Assembly (NCBI GenBank): GCA_030248065.1 | Contig: JASAMV010005088.1 | Location: 16,216-80,215 of the forward strand | Direction of reading: 5' to 3' | DNA length: 64,000 nt | From: Rhynchonema sp. JSB1_4 | Lineage: Eukaryota; Nematoda; Chromadorea; Monhysterida; Xyalidae | Notes under the pieces: model-generated | The model's input: the letters and a program-made list of their open reading frames with translations, nothing else | Told to the model about the DNA's origin: nothing | Database searches by the model: none | Program-made: the position numbers and the translations under genes | Part shown: positions 36,140 to 47,577 of the stretch, in pieces | Numbering within the stretch: the stretch's first letter is position 1 | How the letters are laid out: each line of letters opens with the position of its first letter

Positions 36140-36666
36140 ATTGCAGGCAGGCTTTTTTGGTGGTACAGTAGGTTGATTGCTGCAAAGCAAAGGCCTGGGT
36201 ATGGGTAGCTACTGCTTCTTTCTTCAAAACGATGACTGAAAAGATCAAGAACTAGGAAATGTTATTGCGCGAAGCGCAAAAATTTTGAAAATTTTGGTTC
36301 AAAAAATGGTAATTTCGTTCAAATTTAGGCATACCGGGCCGGGCTGCTCGGCCCGGCCCGGCCCGGTCCCCCCAAATCTCCGGCCCGGCCCGGCCCGGCC
36401 CGGTCGACCAACTCCAAAATCGCGGCCCGGCCCGTTTCCGATCTCTGGAGGACAGGACACCCCCCACACCGCAGAAAAGTAGAGCGTCGCGTCTCGCGTG
36501 AACTGTGAAACTGACCGAAGCGTTGGCTAACGATGGCGGCGATGTCATCCGAAAACAGCACGTGTGGAATTTGCGGTGAAGACATATCCAAAAATGAATC
36601 GGTCAGTCAGTGAGTTTTTTTCCTTGTCCAGGATGACTTGTGTCTCGCCGCCGCCGGCCTCCGGCT

Positions 36667-36737
36667 CAGGGTAGTACTTGGGGGGGGGGCTACTCCCAAT
36701 CTATCTATCGTCAACACCCTGACCAAGTACTACACTG
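36667..36737. mobile_element. 71 bp deletion derivative of the ATCTATC hAT-like MITE
   Basis: Same ends as 35207-35672 (CAGGGTAGTACTTGG, CCAAGTACTACACTG) with almost all of the interior gone. It is flanked by its own perfect duplication CTCCGGCT. Confidence 0.9.
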
Positions 36738-37093
36738 CTCCGGCTCGGTCCGATTTGAAAGTCCAAAATCGCGGCCCGGTGGTGTGGTTGGGGGGAAGGG
36801 GGGCTACCACCCTCCTGGTGTCCGGTATCTTGATTTTTTCACACAGGAGTAGAGTACCTATCCGGTATCCTGAATGACTTTTTGTCCAAGAAGGGGTATC
36901 CGACCCTCATTCCGGAAACCGTAAAAATCGCCCATTTTTACTTCCCTCCAAAAGGCTCAAAATCGTTTGCTGGCGCAAGCATAACCACAAAATGACCATT
37001 TTTTGCGCTTCCCACACCGATTTTGCTCAATTATCCTCTAAAAATTTGATGTTTTTTGAACAACCCCCCTCGAGCGCTACCCCCTAGCCCCCA

Positions 37094-37924
37094 CAGTGTA
37101 ATGGCAGGCCCATGTGCGGGAAGTAAGTATAATGCGGGGTTGGGACCGCGGAAGCGTGAGAGGTATGATTTTGGTCACTCAAAAAGGCAAAAAAACGTGA
37201 TACAATATTGGCCAAAAAAGAGGTAAAAGCAGTAGTTTTTCCAACTTTTCGCCGAAAATCGCCTAAAAAGGGGTACTATGGGTGCGTTGCGTTTGCGATT
37301 TTTGGGAAAATAAGGTCGAAAAACAACAATCTTTGCCTTGAAAAGGTATGCAATTGCTTGTGAGAGGTATGAGAGGTGAGAGTTGTGACAATGGCGTGGC
37401 ATGGCAGGCAGGCATAGTAGTGGCAGGGGGGTTGCCCCCCTCTCGGTACTTACCTACCACAGTACCCGAGGAGGGTTGGGGGGGGTTGAGTACTTACCTC
37501 TCACAACTCCAAATCATACCTCTCACAAGCAATTTTATACCTTTTTATATACTTGCGGGCCGGAAAAAAAACCGTTTTTTTTCCGGAAAAAAAACGAAAA
37601 AAAAAACTTTTTTTTCCGAATTTTCAAAAAATAAAAAAAAAAAAAAAAAAATTCAAACAAAAAATATACCTTTTTAAGGCGAAAATCGGTGTTTTTCGAC
37701 CTTATTTTCCCAAAAATCGCAAGTCCACCCATTATACCTATTTTTAGGCGATTTTCGGCGAAAATTTGGAAAAAGTACTATTTTTTCCTCATTTTTTGGT
37801 AAAAAATGTATTACAAAAACGGTGTTTTTTCGCCTTTTTGGCTGACCAAAATCATACCTCTCACGCTTCCGGTCCCAACCCCGCATCATACTTACCTCCC
37901 ACACATGGGCCTGCCACTACACTG
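37094..37924. mobile_element. Element with ~100 bp inverted ends (GAGAGGTATG family)
   Basis: The left end CAGTGTAATGGCAGG and the reverse of the right end CAGTGTAGTGGCAGG start arms of about 100 bp containing AAGCGTGAGAGGTATGATT. A second inner inverted pair (GAGAGGTATG, near 37358 and 37530) surrounds a C/G-run core. The flanks AGCCCCCA and ATGGCAGG do not match, so the target duplication is lost or the ends come from two copies. Confidence 0.75.
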
Positions 37925-37984
37925 ATGGCAGGTATAGCAAAAACGCCGATTTTGAGTCAAAAATATCTATTTTGGGGTCGATTG

Positions 37985-38593
37985 TTGTTGACGATAGATA
38001 GATTGTGTTGTACCCGGAATTTGTTGACGATAGATAGATTAGCCCATAAGTGTTGACGATAAATAGATGAAATCAAAAAGTGTTGACGATAGGTAGGGTT
38101 AGAAATCGGGGGGTACCCGACAGCCGACACCCGACATCTGAAAATACCCGACACCCGACATTTGAGAAAAAAGCCGACACCCGACAGTTCCAAAAAAAAC
38201 CGACACCCGACATCTAGTTTTTGGAAAAAAACCGACACCCGACACCTGTTTTTGGACCAAAAACAGGCAACTTTTTGCTCCTTCGCACTATTAGTGCAAT
38301 TTTTTGGATCAAGTGACTAAATTCAAGTATTTTCACACAAAATAAACACCAAAATGACACATTCTGCGTCTTCGGAAAGATTTGGTTCGAAGAAAATTTT
38401 CCCTCAAAATTCTTTTCTCGGCAAAACTGATGTTTTGAACCGTAAGTGTCGTATGTCGGCTGTCGGGTGTCGGGTCCCAAAAAAACCGACACCCGACACC
38501 TGGAGGCACCCGACACCTACACTTTTTTGGCACCCGACGCCCGACACCCGACATCTCTCTAGCCCAGCCCACACCCCCTCAAGTACTACCCTG
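37985..38593. mobile_element. Reverse-oriented ATCTATC-family remnant with CCCGACA arrays
   Basis: Four copies of TGTTGACGATAGATAGAT (37985-38098), the reverse of the family repeat, and a terminal CAAGTACTACCCTG at 38593 identify the family. Between them are two blocks of CCCGACAC heptamers and a short unique core, probably a separate insertion. The left end is not found. Confidence 0.6.
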
Positions 38594-39653
38594 AAAATGG
38601 GTGTTTTTGACTTCGGGACTTCCTTAAGTAGTAGTGGTACCAGAGGCACTGTAGTGGCTGGGGGGGCGGGGATTTCCCCCTAAGGGGTATCTACCTGTTG
38701 TGGAGTCAACCCTTAGGGAGGGATGGCGAAAAAGCGTATATATATGGAGCCAACCCCTTATCGGTCATGTCATGCTGTATTCGCAATGCCCACCCACCAT
38801 GGCTGCATGAAGAATTTTTAATGCCCATTCCCAGCCCAGGCTGTTCTCCGACACTATCTTGATCTGCACAAAAGTTTCCGCCTGATGGCGTGCAAGTCGA
38901 AAAAATGCTGTTATCATCTGTTCGATTTTCGGCCAGATTTCGAAGAGCACGTTTATGGGTTTCACAACGGTTGGTTTGGTTGGTTGCTTTGGCTTTGTTT
39001 GCTGGCGTAGCTTAAACTTGAGGTACATTTTATAGAACGCGCATCGTAAATTGCACATTATCAGTGATAATGAAAATACCGTTTTCTTCGTGGCCCGGAA
39101 AAATACGGTTTTATTTTTCCGGAAATTTTTCCAAGTGATAACTTTTGGGAACATGGTTTTCTTTCTTTGCACACCTAACTCTCGGGAAAATCAGGCACCG
39201 GCCCCGAAAAATACCGTCGCCTCCTGTTGGTAAATTCGTATTATATTTTTTGCATTCTTTCGCTATCCGAAGTTGCTCGCCTCTAGTTTGAGATTGCTGG
39301 GACGAGCAACACTTTTGTTTTGAGAGGAGACAGTCGAAACAAAACATGGCGACTTCAAATGAAACCGAAGTTGACTGCCTGAAGCGTTTAAAACTTTGAA
39401 AATTGTCAAAACAGCAAAAGAATGCATCACTGAACGTCAAATGTACACTCAACAACTGGCATATGCAAACTACAGCATCAGTAGTTTTAAACGGCATTTG
39501 GAAAACAAACATCAAACACAATATGTGCAATTTATAAAATGACGCTGATCTTATTTTTTCTTTCCTCCGCCAAATATCTGACACCCAAACAAAAAAGCAC
39601 CCGACACCCAAACACCAAAAAAACCCAAACACAAACACCCAAACACTGAAAGG

Positions 39654-40010
39654 CAGTGTTGTTCCTGGTCCGGCGCGGCGGTTAGTGGACCTACCCGTTT
39701 TTTCCGTGCGGCGGTCAGTGTACCTCCCTGGGGGGAAAGGGGAGGGGAAGACCCAAATTCAGGAAAAAGTCAGTTTTTGAGGTGGAAAATTTGTCCGATT
39801 TTTTTCCCTTTTTGGAAAAAATTCTCCATAAAAAGGGTATTTTGGCGACTTTTGACAACATCGACCTAAAAATCACCCATTTTAGGGCTAAAAATGCCCA
39901 TTTTAGGCCAAAAAATGCCTATTTTGGGCAAAAGTTGAGGCGGTTAGTGTACCTGGCGCGGCGGTTAGTGCACCTTAGGGGGGACCCCCTCCCCCCCAGG
40001 AACTACACTG
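39654..40010. mobile_element. hAT-like MITE with GCGGCGGTTAGTG repeats
   Basis: Ends CAGTGTTGTTCCTGG...CCAGGAACTACACTG, flanked by a perfect duplication CTGAAAGG. It is homologous to 35813-36139 in the opposite orientation (GGCGCGGCGGTTAGTG twice, and TACCTCCCTGG), but without the long G/C runs. Confidence 0.92.
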
Positions 40011-40671
40011 CTGAAAGGGACCCGTCTCCCAAACCCAACCCCTACAGTTGCCGCACCATAATTATCACCATCCTTTTCTATTGCAAGGTGTTTCCTTTCA
40101 CTTTTGTAACTGTCCTGTGTGCCCCAACGTAATATCGCAACGAAACACTCAGACTCAATGATGACTGTTTCTCCACTCAGGCACATGTCACGGTGCGACG
40201 TATCAGCTTGCGGTCGACTGCGACGAACAAACGGCCGAAACACGAAAGTCACAGTTGCTCAGGATCCTCTATCACCTTCGCGATGCACATCATATTTCAG
40301 CCGATGTTGTTATCAGAGACACCTTCCTGCCTGAAGATCTCATGGCTCAGATCAATTACACCGCGTAGTTTTTTGGCCGCGATTGTCTGTATGTGTATAT
40401 AATGTGCATACGTAAATGCCGCAATTGAATTATTGGTTCTTTGTAATGTTCCGTTCCGTTGGTGATACGGTACGTTTTTTTTGATAGTTTGCCTGACAAG
40501 CTATCGGTCTGGGATAAAACGGTTTTCATCTGCATGCCGTGCGCAATGTAACTCAAATCGTTGTGATTACGACCGACTGGTGCATTTTTTGCGCTTGCGT
40601 ATCTTGTGTTCGACTCATCAGGCACAGTTTCCAACCATTTTTATGTCAGATAAGCTTCAGTTTGGCCCACA

Positions 40672-43341
40672 ATGGGTCAGGCGGCGTCCAAATCCTATGT
40701 TCTCACACGAACCGAGGCACCGCCGTATTGTGTTCGATGTGTGGGTGGATCGCATTTGCTCATTGCTGGTTGGTTGGTGTGTTCAGTTGAATCGGCAACA
40801 CTTGAAAAGATTGCTTTCATCCTGCAGTTGCATTGTCAGGCAAACTGGATTTATTTTCCATGGCGTTGTCACGTCGCTTAGTGTTTGACTTGTATTCGAA
40901 ATTGTGCCAAAATAGCCTTTAGCTGCGTATTTTTGTGCGCGTGAGAAAATTTGCGCGAATTTGACCATTTTGGTGCACCCAAGCCGCCTACTATTTTCTG
41001 TTTTTTACGAATCCGTATAAACCGCCACAAGCTCTCGCTCGACACAGGCGGTGGTGGCGCGGCGAAGACTGGCGTGCGCAATTCAATCGACATTTATTCA
41101 TTCGAAGTGGTCAACCCGAGCCCTCACGACCAAGACAATAACAACGGCAATGAGATGCAGGTGAAACTGATCAAAGTGCACTCGTTCGACACACAAACAC
41201 GCGCCACCATGAATCTGGATGTACGACCAATTCTGGACACTTCGGCTGTGGTCAATGGCAGTGCGACGAACGCGTCTGACTTTGTCATCGCCTGTGGACA
41301 GGTGGGTGCAGTAATGTAATCAGGGGGAACGATTGGCTTGGACACACACACACTCATGGACATCAACTCAGGTCAGGCGAGAATCGACATGACATACGGC
41401 AACGTTTGATGTGTTTCTTCTTGCCGCATTGCAGGACGACCAATGCCAACTCTATCGTGTCCGTTATGACGTCGTTTACACGATCGACGGCAAGCTGATC
41501 GCAAATCTGCTGCACGACCCGAGTTTGGTTGATATCGGACAGCAAAACAGCACCACCCAACAACAACCATTGCCTCGATCTCGCGGCAACATTGCGCGCG
41601 CACGAAAACTGGCGTTGGTGATCGAACCAGCCAGGTCGCCGTTCACGACCGATTTTGATGCGAAAGACGATCGCAAGAATAACAATGGCGTCGGAAAGGG
41701 GCCGTCGATGGCGTTTCAGAAATGTTGTCGACTCGATCCGTCACCGAAACGGGCCTTTGTTGCGACCGGGGGAGCCGATGGGTGTTTGAGGTTAATTGGT
41801 TTTGTTTGTTTAATTCCTGTTGCGTTTTGTTCGATTTAGATGGGCTGGAAAGCTCAAAATCTCCTGAAATTTGCAGATGCCTGTCTATTCGTAGATCTTT
41901 CAGTCTTCATGGAACTGGAACACTGTTACACGCTCCATAGCCAATAAAGTAGAGTATTTTGCCTCATTTACGCTTAGTACTTCACCCAATTCAATATGAC
42001 GCTGTCCGCTGCCAGCATTATAGTCAATTGAACAAAAAAAATAGATGTGCGATGGCAGAAATAAGTTATTGAGGAGTTTTCCAGTGCCGTACCCCTCTAC
42101 AGTTCGCTACTGACTGTAGCTCGTGTCTTAACTGAGTGCGTAATAAACTGAATTTCAATATCAAATTCCAAGATTATGGAACGCGCGCACGGCCGAACGA
42201 CTGCGTGAGTTCCGATCGCACAAGGGCGACATCGATGACCTTGATGTTTCACCCGATGGATCGATTCTCATTTCAATCGGTCACGACTCGAAAACCGTCA
42301 TATGGCGCACTCAGGTGTGTCTTGTTTGAGTTGTCGTACCATTTTTCTGAGAAAGTTAGTTTTTGACTTTCCAGGACGGTGCTCTACTTCACGATCTTCC
42401 CCTGCCGCCCGAAGTGGCGTCACAAGCGACCAAATATCGAAATCGATTGGTACGATTCACTTCATTAGGTGTGTCTACTATTTATTTATTATTTTCATTT
42501 TTATTTTTATGTTTTTTAGCATTTTTCGCTTAGCATGACTATAATTGCATTTGCATCCAAAATAGCTTTGATACAAAATAGTGACGTGACCACTGACCAG
42601 GGAGATCAAGTTCTATACCTGCCTGGCAGTATGTTTTCGTTGATTTTCACATGCTGGAGCGCTAAAGTTTTATTCACTTTTCAATCCGAAATAATGTCGT
42701 AATGGTGAAACATTTTTGTGTTGAGGTGTGCGCAGTCAAGTGTTCGTCACGGCCACGGTGCCCATCCAGCGGGGCGGCAAACAACAGAAATCGTACTTGT
42801 GTTTATGGGCATTCTCGATGCAAACCACGGCCGTGCGCTCAATTGTGGCCAGGGTCGCGTGTAATGAGGTGAGATTTGTTGTGTGTTTCGTTGGTGCATT
42901 TGGCATTCAAATTGGCAGATTGTATGCTGACTTTCTGCCCAGGTGATCTCTGCACTGGCCATCAGCATTGACGGCAACTTGACGTGCATCGGTACGCTGC
43001 AGGGCAGTGTCGGCATTTACGACACGCACGAAATGCATTTGTTGCGATATTTCCGCGAGAAACACGATATTTTCGTCACCGGTGTCGACTTTCTGCCTTC
43101 CAATGGATCCATGATTCAGGGTGCGACCCCAAAGGGCACCCCTTCGCAGGCCCCCAACCAGACGATGTTGCACCCCCTTGGTAGGCGTGTGCAGGCCGCG
43201 TGTGTCAGCATATCAGCTGACCAGAGCGTGCAATTGCATGTGCTGCCCTTTGACAAACAGGGGCTAATCACGTACAAATGGCTGAGATGGCTGTTGCTAA
43301 CGATGCTGGTTTATGTGTTGCTCAAGGTTATGGGATTATAA
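40672..43341 (+). CDS. PREB: PREB/Sec12-like guanine-nucleotide exchange factor for Sar1
   Basis: ER membrane protein that activates the GTPase Sar1 to start COPII vesicle formation. Exons: 40672-40768, 41048-41301, 41435-41790, 42173-42314, 42375-42468, 42726-42868, 42943-43341, giving 494 residues with all phases matching. It is a WD40 propeller. Diagnostic stretches are GGGGAAKTGV, TQTRATMNLD, ACGQ followed by DDQCQLYRV, ATGGADGCLRLWN, HKGDIDDLDVSPDGS, and VTGVDFLPSNGS. The C-terminus is a single membrane anchor (LRWLLLTMLVYVLLKV) a few residues from the end, as in animal PREB. The start MGQAASKS has the form of an N-myristoylation signal, unlike the human protein. A low-complexity loop (residues about 140-200) is rich in Gln and Asn. 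Confidence 0.94.
40905..40975. repeat. Dispersed repeat fragment in PREB intron 1
   Basis: The stretch from about TTTAGCTGCGTATTTTTGTG to GAATTTGACCATTTTGG recurs, diverged, at about 63295-63362. It has the look of a transposon fragment without definable ends. Confidence 0.55.
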
Positions 43342-45230
43342 TTGACACGGAGCTTTTTTGTTTGTAATGTATGGTAAAATTGGTTTTGATGTGAAGTGCT
43401 TGCTGGGCATGACAAATAATTACCGTAAAAACCTAAATAGAAGGAGGGCTCTATTAACTCACTGACCCCATTTTGGAGGGCTCTATTACGGGGGGCTCTA
43501 TTCCGGGGGGGCCTCTATTAATTCACTGACCCGAACCTGAAAAAATTGTTCCTAGAAATACCCCCAAAAACCCCTAAAAAGGGGTTTGAAAGGATGTTTT
43601 TTCGCTTGTAATCACATTTATTCGTGTCTGTTCGTCAATAAGAGGCGTATTATGTGCTCTGAACGAACACAAACGTGCATAAATGTACCTGTGCACCACT
43701 ATCAAGCCTTAATACACTACTGTATAGGGGATGTTACTTTGGGCGGGGGCTCTATTAATTCACTGACCCCCTTTTGGGGGGCTGTATTACGGGGGGCTCT
43801 ATTCCGGGGGGCTGTATTTAGGTTTTTACGGTAAGCAACGATAAAAATTGTTCATTTATGTTTTGTTGTCACGTCCAGCGGCGCTTAAAATTCCAGACTT
43901 GGTTGGAAGTGGTATGATATGATCTTGTGAGAGCTCTTGATTCGAGAGATTTTTATGTGGTTCTGGGGCCATGCCATGCAATATGCTCGTAGTTGTGATG
44001 AACGTCTACCCCAGAATTGCGTAAACTACAAAAGTTAAACAGTCCTCCAAAATATACTGTTGAGCTTCAACACTGACGGTGTTTGTTTTTTTTGGTGCTG
44101 GCTGATGACTAATTATGAAAGGTTATACGAATCGATTTGGCGAGACGAAAATTTTACCTGGGAGTAATTTCTTTCTATTGTTGTGATACAAAATGCGCAC
44201 TCCGTCAAGTTTGGTTGTTGTTTTTATTTCGTTGGGATCGTAATCTATTTATTCTTTCCTTAATTGGTGGCAGGGATTTATTTTAGTCTTGCTGTATTTC
44301 TGAAATCATCAGAAAAACGTTTGTTTTTACGGCAACTATTATTATTCATTTTTTGAATTTTATGGTACAAAGTACTTTAAAAGTGCCACTTTTCCTTTTT
44401 AGGTTAGGTTCTGTTCGTTAAAATTTTGTTCTCGGAATGACAAAATTCTCTCTTCGGTTTCTTTTTGTCTTGTTTTCAGTTGGTTTTTTGTATTTCTTTG
44501 TTAGCAACATATCCAGTTTTGAGAGTTTGTTTGAGTCATGATTTATGAAATCTATTGTGAACTTTGATGTGTAATTGTTGAGCATTGTGATGCTTCACAA
44601 TATTATCAATCAGCTAAGTGCTCAACGGTTACCTGCGTAGCGAGTAAATGTGCCCCACAATCACTTTGAATACCAACAACATAATGTTTCTGTGCATTGC
44701 ACCCTGTGATTGATGATGATACTGTATAATGCTAGTAATAACAATGATATCGAAACAAAAGCACGTGTGTTTTGGTCTCTCTCTCTCTCATGTGTGCGTG
44801 TGCCAGGTGAATAAAGTTATATTGTGGCTGAATGGCTTTTCTGACTCGATGGCTATACATGGGACACAGTTGTCAGTTTGAGTACCTGCACATTTCATCG
44901 ACCGTGGAACCAACCACTAATAGGGCCGGAACTCTAACATCGGAACCAGACCAGCCACCTAGCCACAAATATTGGTCGCCATTGGCCTGGTGCGCATAGT
45001 AGTCAGATAGCAAATGAGTGCGCCGTCATTCGACACAGCTACATTGCCAACACATCTCTTCAACTTTGTAACGTAGAAAGTACAATTACCCAGCGTTGTT
45101 GATGCAACCGCGTGATATTTGACGTGAAAACTAACTCTCCTGTGACTGCGCGCACAAATATTGAAACCAAAACGGCGTTTCATTGTGGTTCTAAAGTTTT
45201 CTACCCGTTTCAAGTAAAATAGACCTCACA
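43342..45230. other. Interval between PREB and sulfotransferase genes
   Basis: A mariner-like element occupies 43421-43833. The rest is A/T-rich with no recognised exon, RNA or repeat apart from a short CT microsatellite near 44778. The sulfotransferase promoter should lie near the right end. Confidence 0.45.
43421..43833. mobile_element. Mariner-like element with TACCGT ends (413 bp)
   Basis: Perfect inverted ends TACCGTAAAAACCTAAATA. Each half carries GGGCTCTATTA and TTCACTGACCC repeated blocks. Ends starting TACCGTA and likely TA targets suit Tc1/mariner-type elements. It lies 80 bp after the PREB stop codon. Confidence 0.82.
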
Positions 45231-47229
45231 ATGACAACGCTAAAACACCTGATTTCATATGTTTTGCTTGCCGTGGCTTTGGTCCTAATAATCAACCATC
45301 CCCTGCATCTGTTGCAAGGGACCAACTCCGTGAAACATCAAACTGTCTCCGGAAGGACTCTAAATCGCACATTATCACGTCATAAACCAGTGCGAAAGTT
45401 TGTCTATTACGCCCTTTATCACACTGCAAGCCGACATACCAGGAATGCACTGCGTTTTGTTTGCAATCAATTTCATATTTCTTGTCTCACGCACTGCGCT
45501 TGTGGCTATTGTGGATGTGCGACAAAGGAAAAGGATTGTGTGCCTGTTTATTTGGTATGGTTTTGTTTATTTTTGTTGATAGACAACCTTTTACTTATGG
45601 CGTAACAATGGTGTGTTTTGCTCGTTCCGTCCCGTGTTCACGGCGGTGCATCAGGACATCGTCAGTGTAAAAGCATTAGATGGCCACATAGCCAGCATTA
45701 GATGACGTAACCTAAGAATACGTGATGTATATATATGTATCTGATTGCTCTCATGAAACATCACAATCTATACGCTCACAGATGCACAAATACAACGACG
45801 AGTGTGTGAAGAAGTGGCCCCTCTCAATGTTCACTATGGGATCGTACACAACAGAAAGAGTGCCACAATGCTGCGGGAAGGAATTCAGTAAAAAGTTCAG
45901 CAGCGGGTCAGTGAAAGGTTCGTATCATACGTACATTATGTATGTACGTATACTTTGACAATAGTTTTGGGAGAAACTTTTCAAACGCGTTGCCTGATCC
46001 GTAAAGCACACTCAACTGGCGCAGCCAGCTGAGTTTCGTAGCATTTCGCAAATCACTACGTTAGACTTGTGTGTTGAGCGGCTGGCAGTCACGTGACCGC
46101 TGCAACTAATACACGCATAACGAGCTTTACGGATCAGGCAACGCGTTTGAAAAGTTTCTCCCAAAAGTATTGTCGGAGTATATGTATTGTGGTTTGTTAC
46201 CGCACATCCTCGTTCTAGTTCGCTTGATTCTGGGGGGTCACGTGACCATTTGGTGCATTCATACTAACGATGACCTGGCTGGTGCACATCGGACTCCGAG
46301 ATTCAAAGGGGCAACAAAGCACAGGCGGACGGGCAATCGAGTAAAGCCAAGTCACTTTGAGTGAGATCAGTTTGAGCAAGCAAAAAGCATTAACGCTTTG
46401 GCCCGCGGCCAGAGCTAAGCCCAAACATAAAATTGAGGATGTGTAAGCAAAAGCTGATAACAAGACAACCTTGGCCTGGGCTACTGTAATAAAGGAAGCG
46501 CCCTGCTCTTTTGGCATGGGACATGACTATAAAGTAATGAGTGTTCGTTCGTTGGTCATTTATTGCATTCATCTCAATCGTAATCAGACTGAACACAGTA
46601 AAATGTGGCACGATTCTTTTGTAGGCATAGTCGACCATTTCCCGCGCATTTTCCCACAGAATCGCGAATACCTGCATCGACATTTCGATCGCGATCCGGC
46701 CGCATTCCGATTCACAATCGTTCGCGATCCGATCGAACAGTACATCGCCAGAGTGAAGACCCTGTTCAACGAACGATTCATTCGCAATCATTCAGCATTG
46801 AATCAAATACTGCGTGAAGTGCATCTTGAAATTGAGAACACACAATCGAAGTTTCTCGGTTTGCGTCTGGCGCCGAAAAAGCGCCATCTTAGTCAAATGT
46901 TGGATTATGTGAGATCGTTCGATTTTGTGGGATTATTTGATCAATTGGAAGTTTCCTACCGATTGATCAGCTGCATGACCGGATGGCCGATTCGGTATTT
47001 CGATCCTGATAGAAGTGATCAGAGATCGGCCAAGCAAAAAACTGCGATTATTCCAACACCGAAGGAGAATCGATCTGGTAAACTCAAGCAAATGGCCTTG
47101 ACAAAGGAACAGAAAGACAAAATCAGAAGGATTCAATGGGCCGATGTGGAATTGTATGCGCTGGCGAAACGCATGTTCAAGAAATCCAAAGCAGAGTATA
47201 AAGAGTGCTTGAGAAAACGACGGTTTTGA
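45231..47229 (+). CDS. Golgi-type carbohydrate sulfotransferase, paralog A
   Basis: Type II membrane protein predicted to transfer sulfate from PAPS to sugar chains, closest in layout to the galactose-3-O-sulfotransferase group. Exons: 45231-45554, 45782-45917, 46625-47229, giving 354 residues. Near the N-terminus there is one anchor helix (residues 8-22). The 5'-phosphosulfate loop is YHTASRHTRNALRF (63-76), where the usual Lys is His. A cysteine-rich stretch (HCACGYCGCATKEKDC) follows. The 3'-phosphate motif is FTIVRDPIEQYIARV in exon 3. The neighbour at 47578 has the same intron phases (0, 1) and the same 136-base second exon, so the pair arose by tandem duplication. A mariner-like MITE lies in intron 2. 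Confidence 0.83.
45951..46180. mobile_element. Mariner-like MITE, copy 2 (230 bp), in sulfotransferase intron
   Basis: Same family and exact length as 8645-8874, flanked by TA. It is inserted 33 bp after the donor of exon 2 of sulfotransferase paralog A and absent from the matching intron of paralog B, so it arrived after the duplication. Confidence 0.85.
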
Positions 47230-47577
47230 TCTCAAGGTTACATTAGCTGCTGATGTGAATATTGTGATATCAGGGTGTCATAATCATGGTTAAAGCCATC
47301 TTTCGGGTTATTCCGTACTCAGGAAATGCTCTTGTTGTCACCGTGCTAATGAGCGTTCTATTTTTTTGTTTTGGTCAAATGTTTCGTTTCGACTGGGCCA
47401 CATTTGGCAATGTAACTCTGAGAAAGCAGACGACTTGTGTTTTAGCTGGCTTTAGAGTGCACATTTACGTACTAACTGAAGCAAGAAGTATAGTAGTCAA
47501 TTATTCGCTTCGGTAAATTTTACCGATTGTATACTTTAACAGTACCGCGCGCGGCTGGAGTTCCACTTTTTTCCGAA

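Larger units (their letters stand above)
34815..36447. mobile_element. hAT-like element of 1.6 kb holding two younger insertions
   Basis: Inverted ends CAGAGATCGGAAACGGGCC and its reverse are flanked by a perfect 8 bp duplication GAGGACAG. The sub-terminal regions are arrays of CGGCC/CGGCCC. Two complete smaller elements (35207-35672 and 35813-36139), each with its own duplication, lie inside. No transposase frame remains. Confidence 0.88.
34469..40671. other. Transposon-packed interval before PREB gene
   Basis: About 6 kb without a supported exon. It consists largely of hAT-like elements, G/C homopolymer runs, CGGCC arrays and CCCGACA arrays, with unassigned sequence at 38.65-39.65 kb and 40.02-40.67 kb. 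Long frames here (for example 39111-39638) run through repeats and lack motifs. Confidence 0.55.

Noticed and set aside
39111..39638. 175-codon minus-strand frame
   Set aside because: It runs across repeat-rich DNA and heptamer arrays, with no family motif and no splice support.
46390..46791. 133-codon frame antisense to sulfotransferase A
   Set aside because: Shadow of a conserved exon on the other strand.
47286..47516. 76-codon frame with a hydrophobic start between the sulfotransferases
   Set aside because: Could suggest a third first exon, but it shows neither the YHTASR loop nor homology to either paralog.
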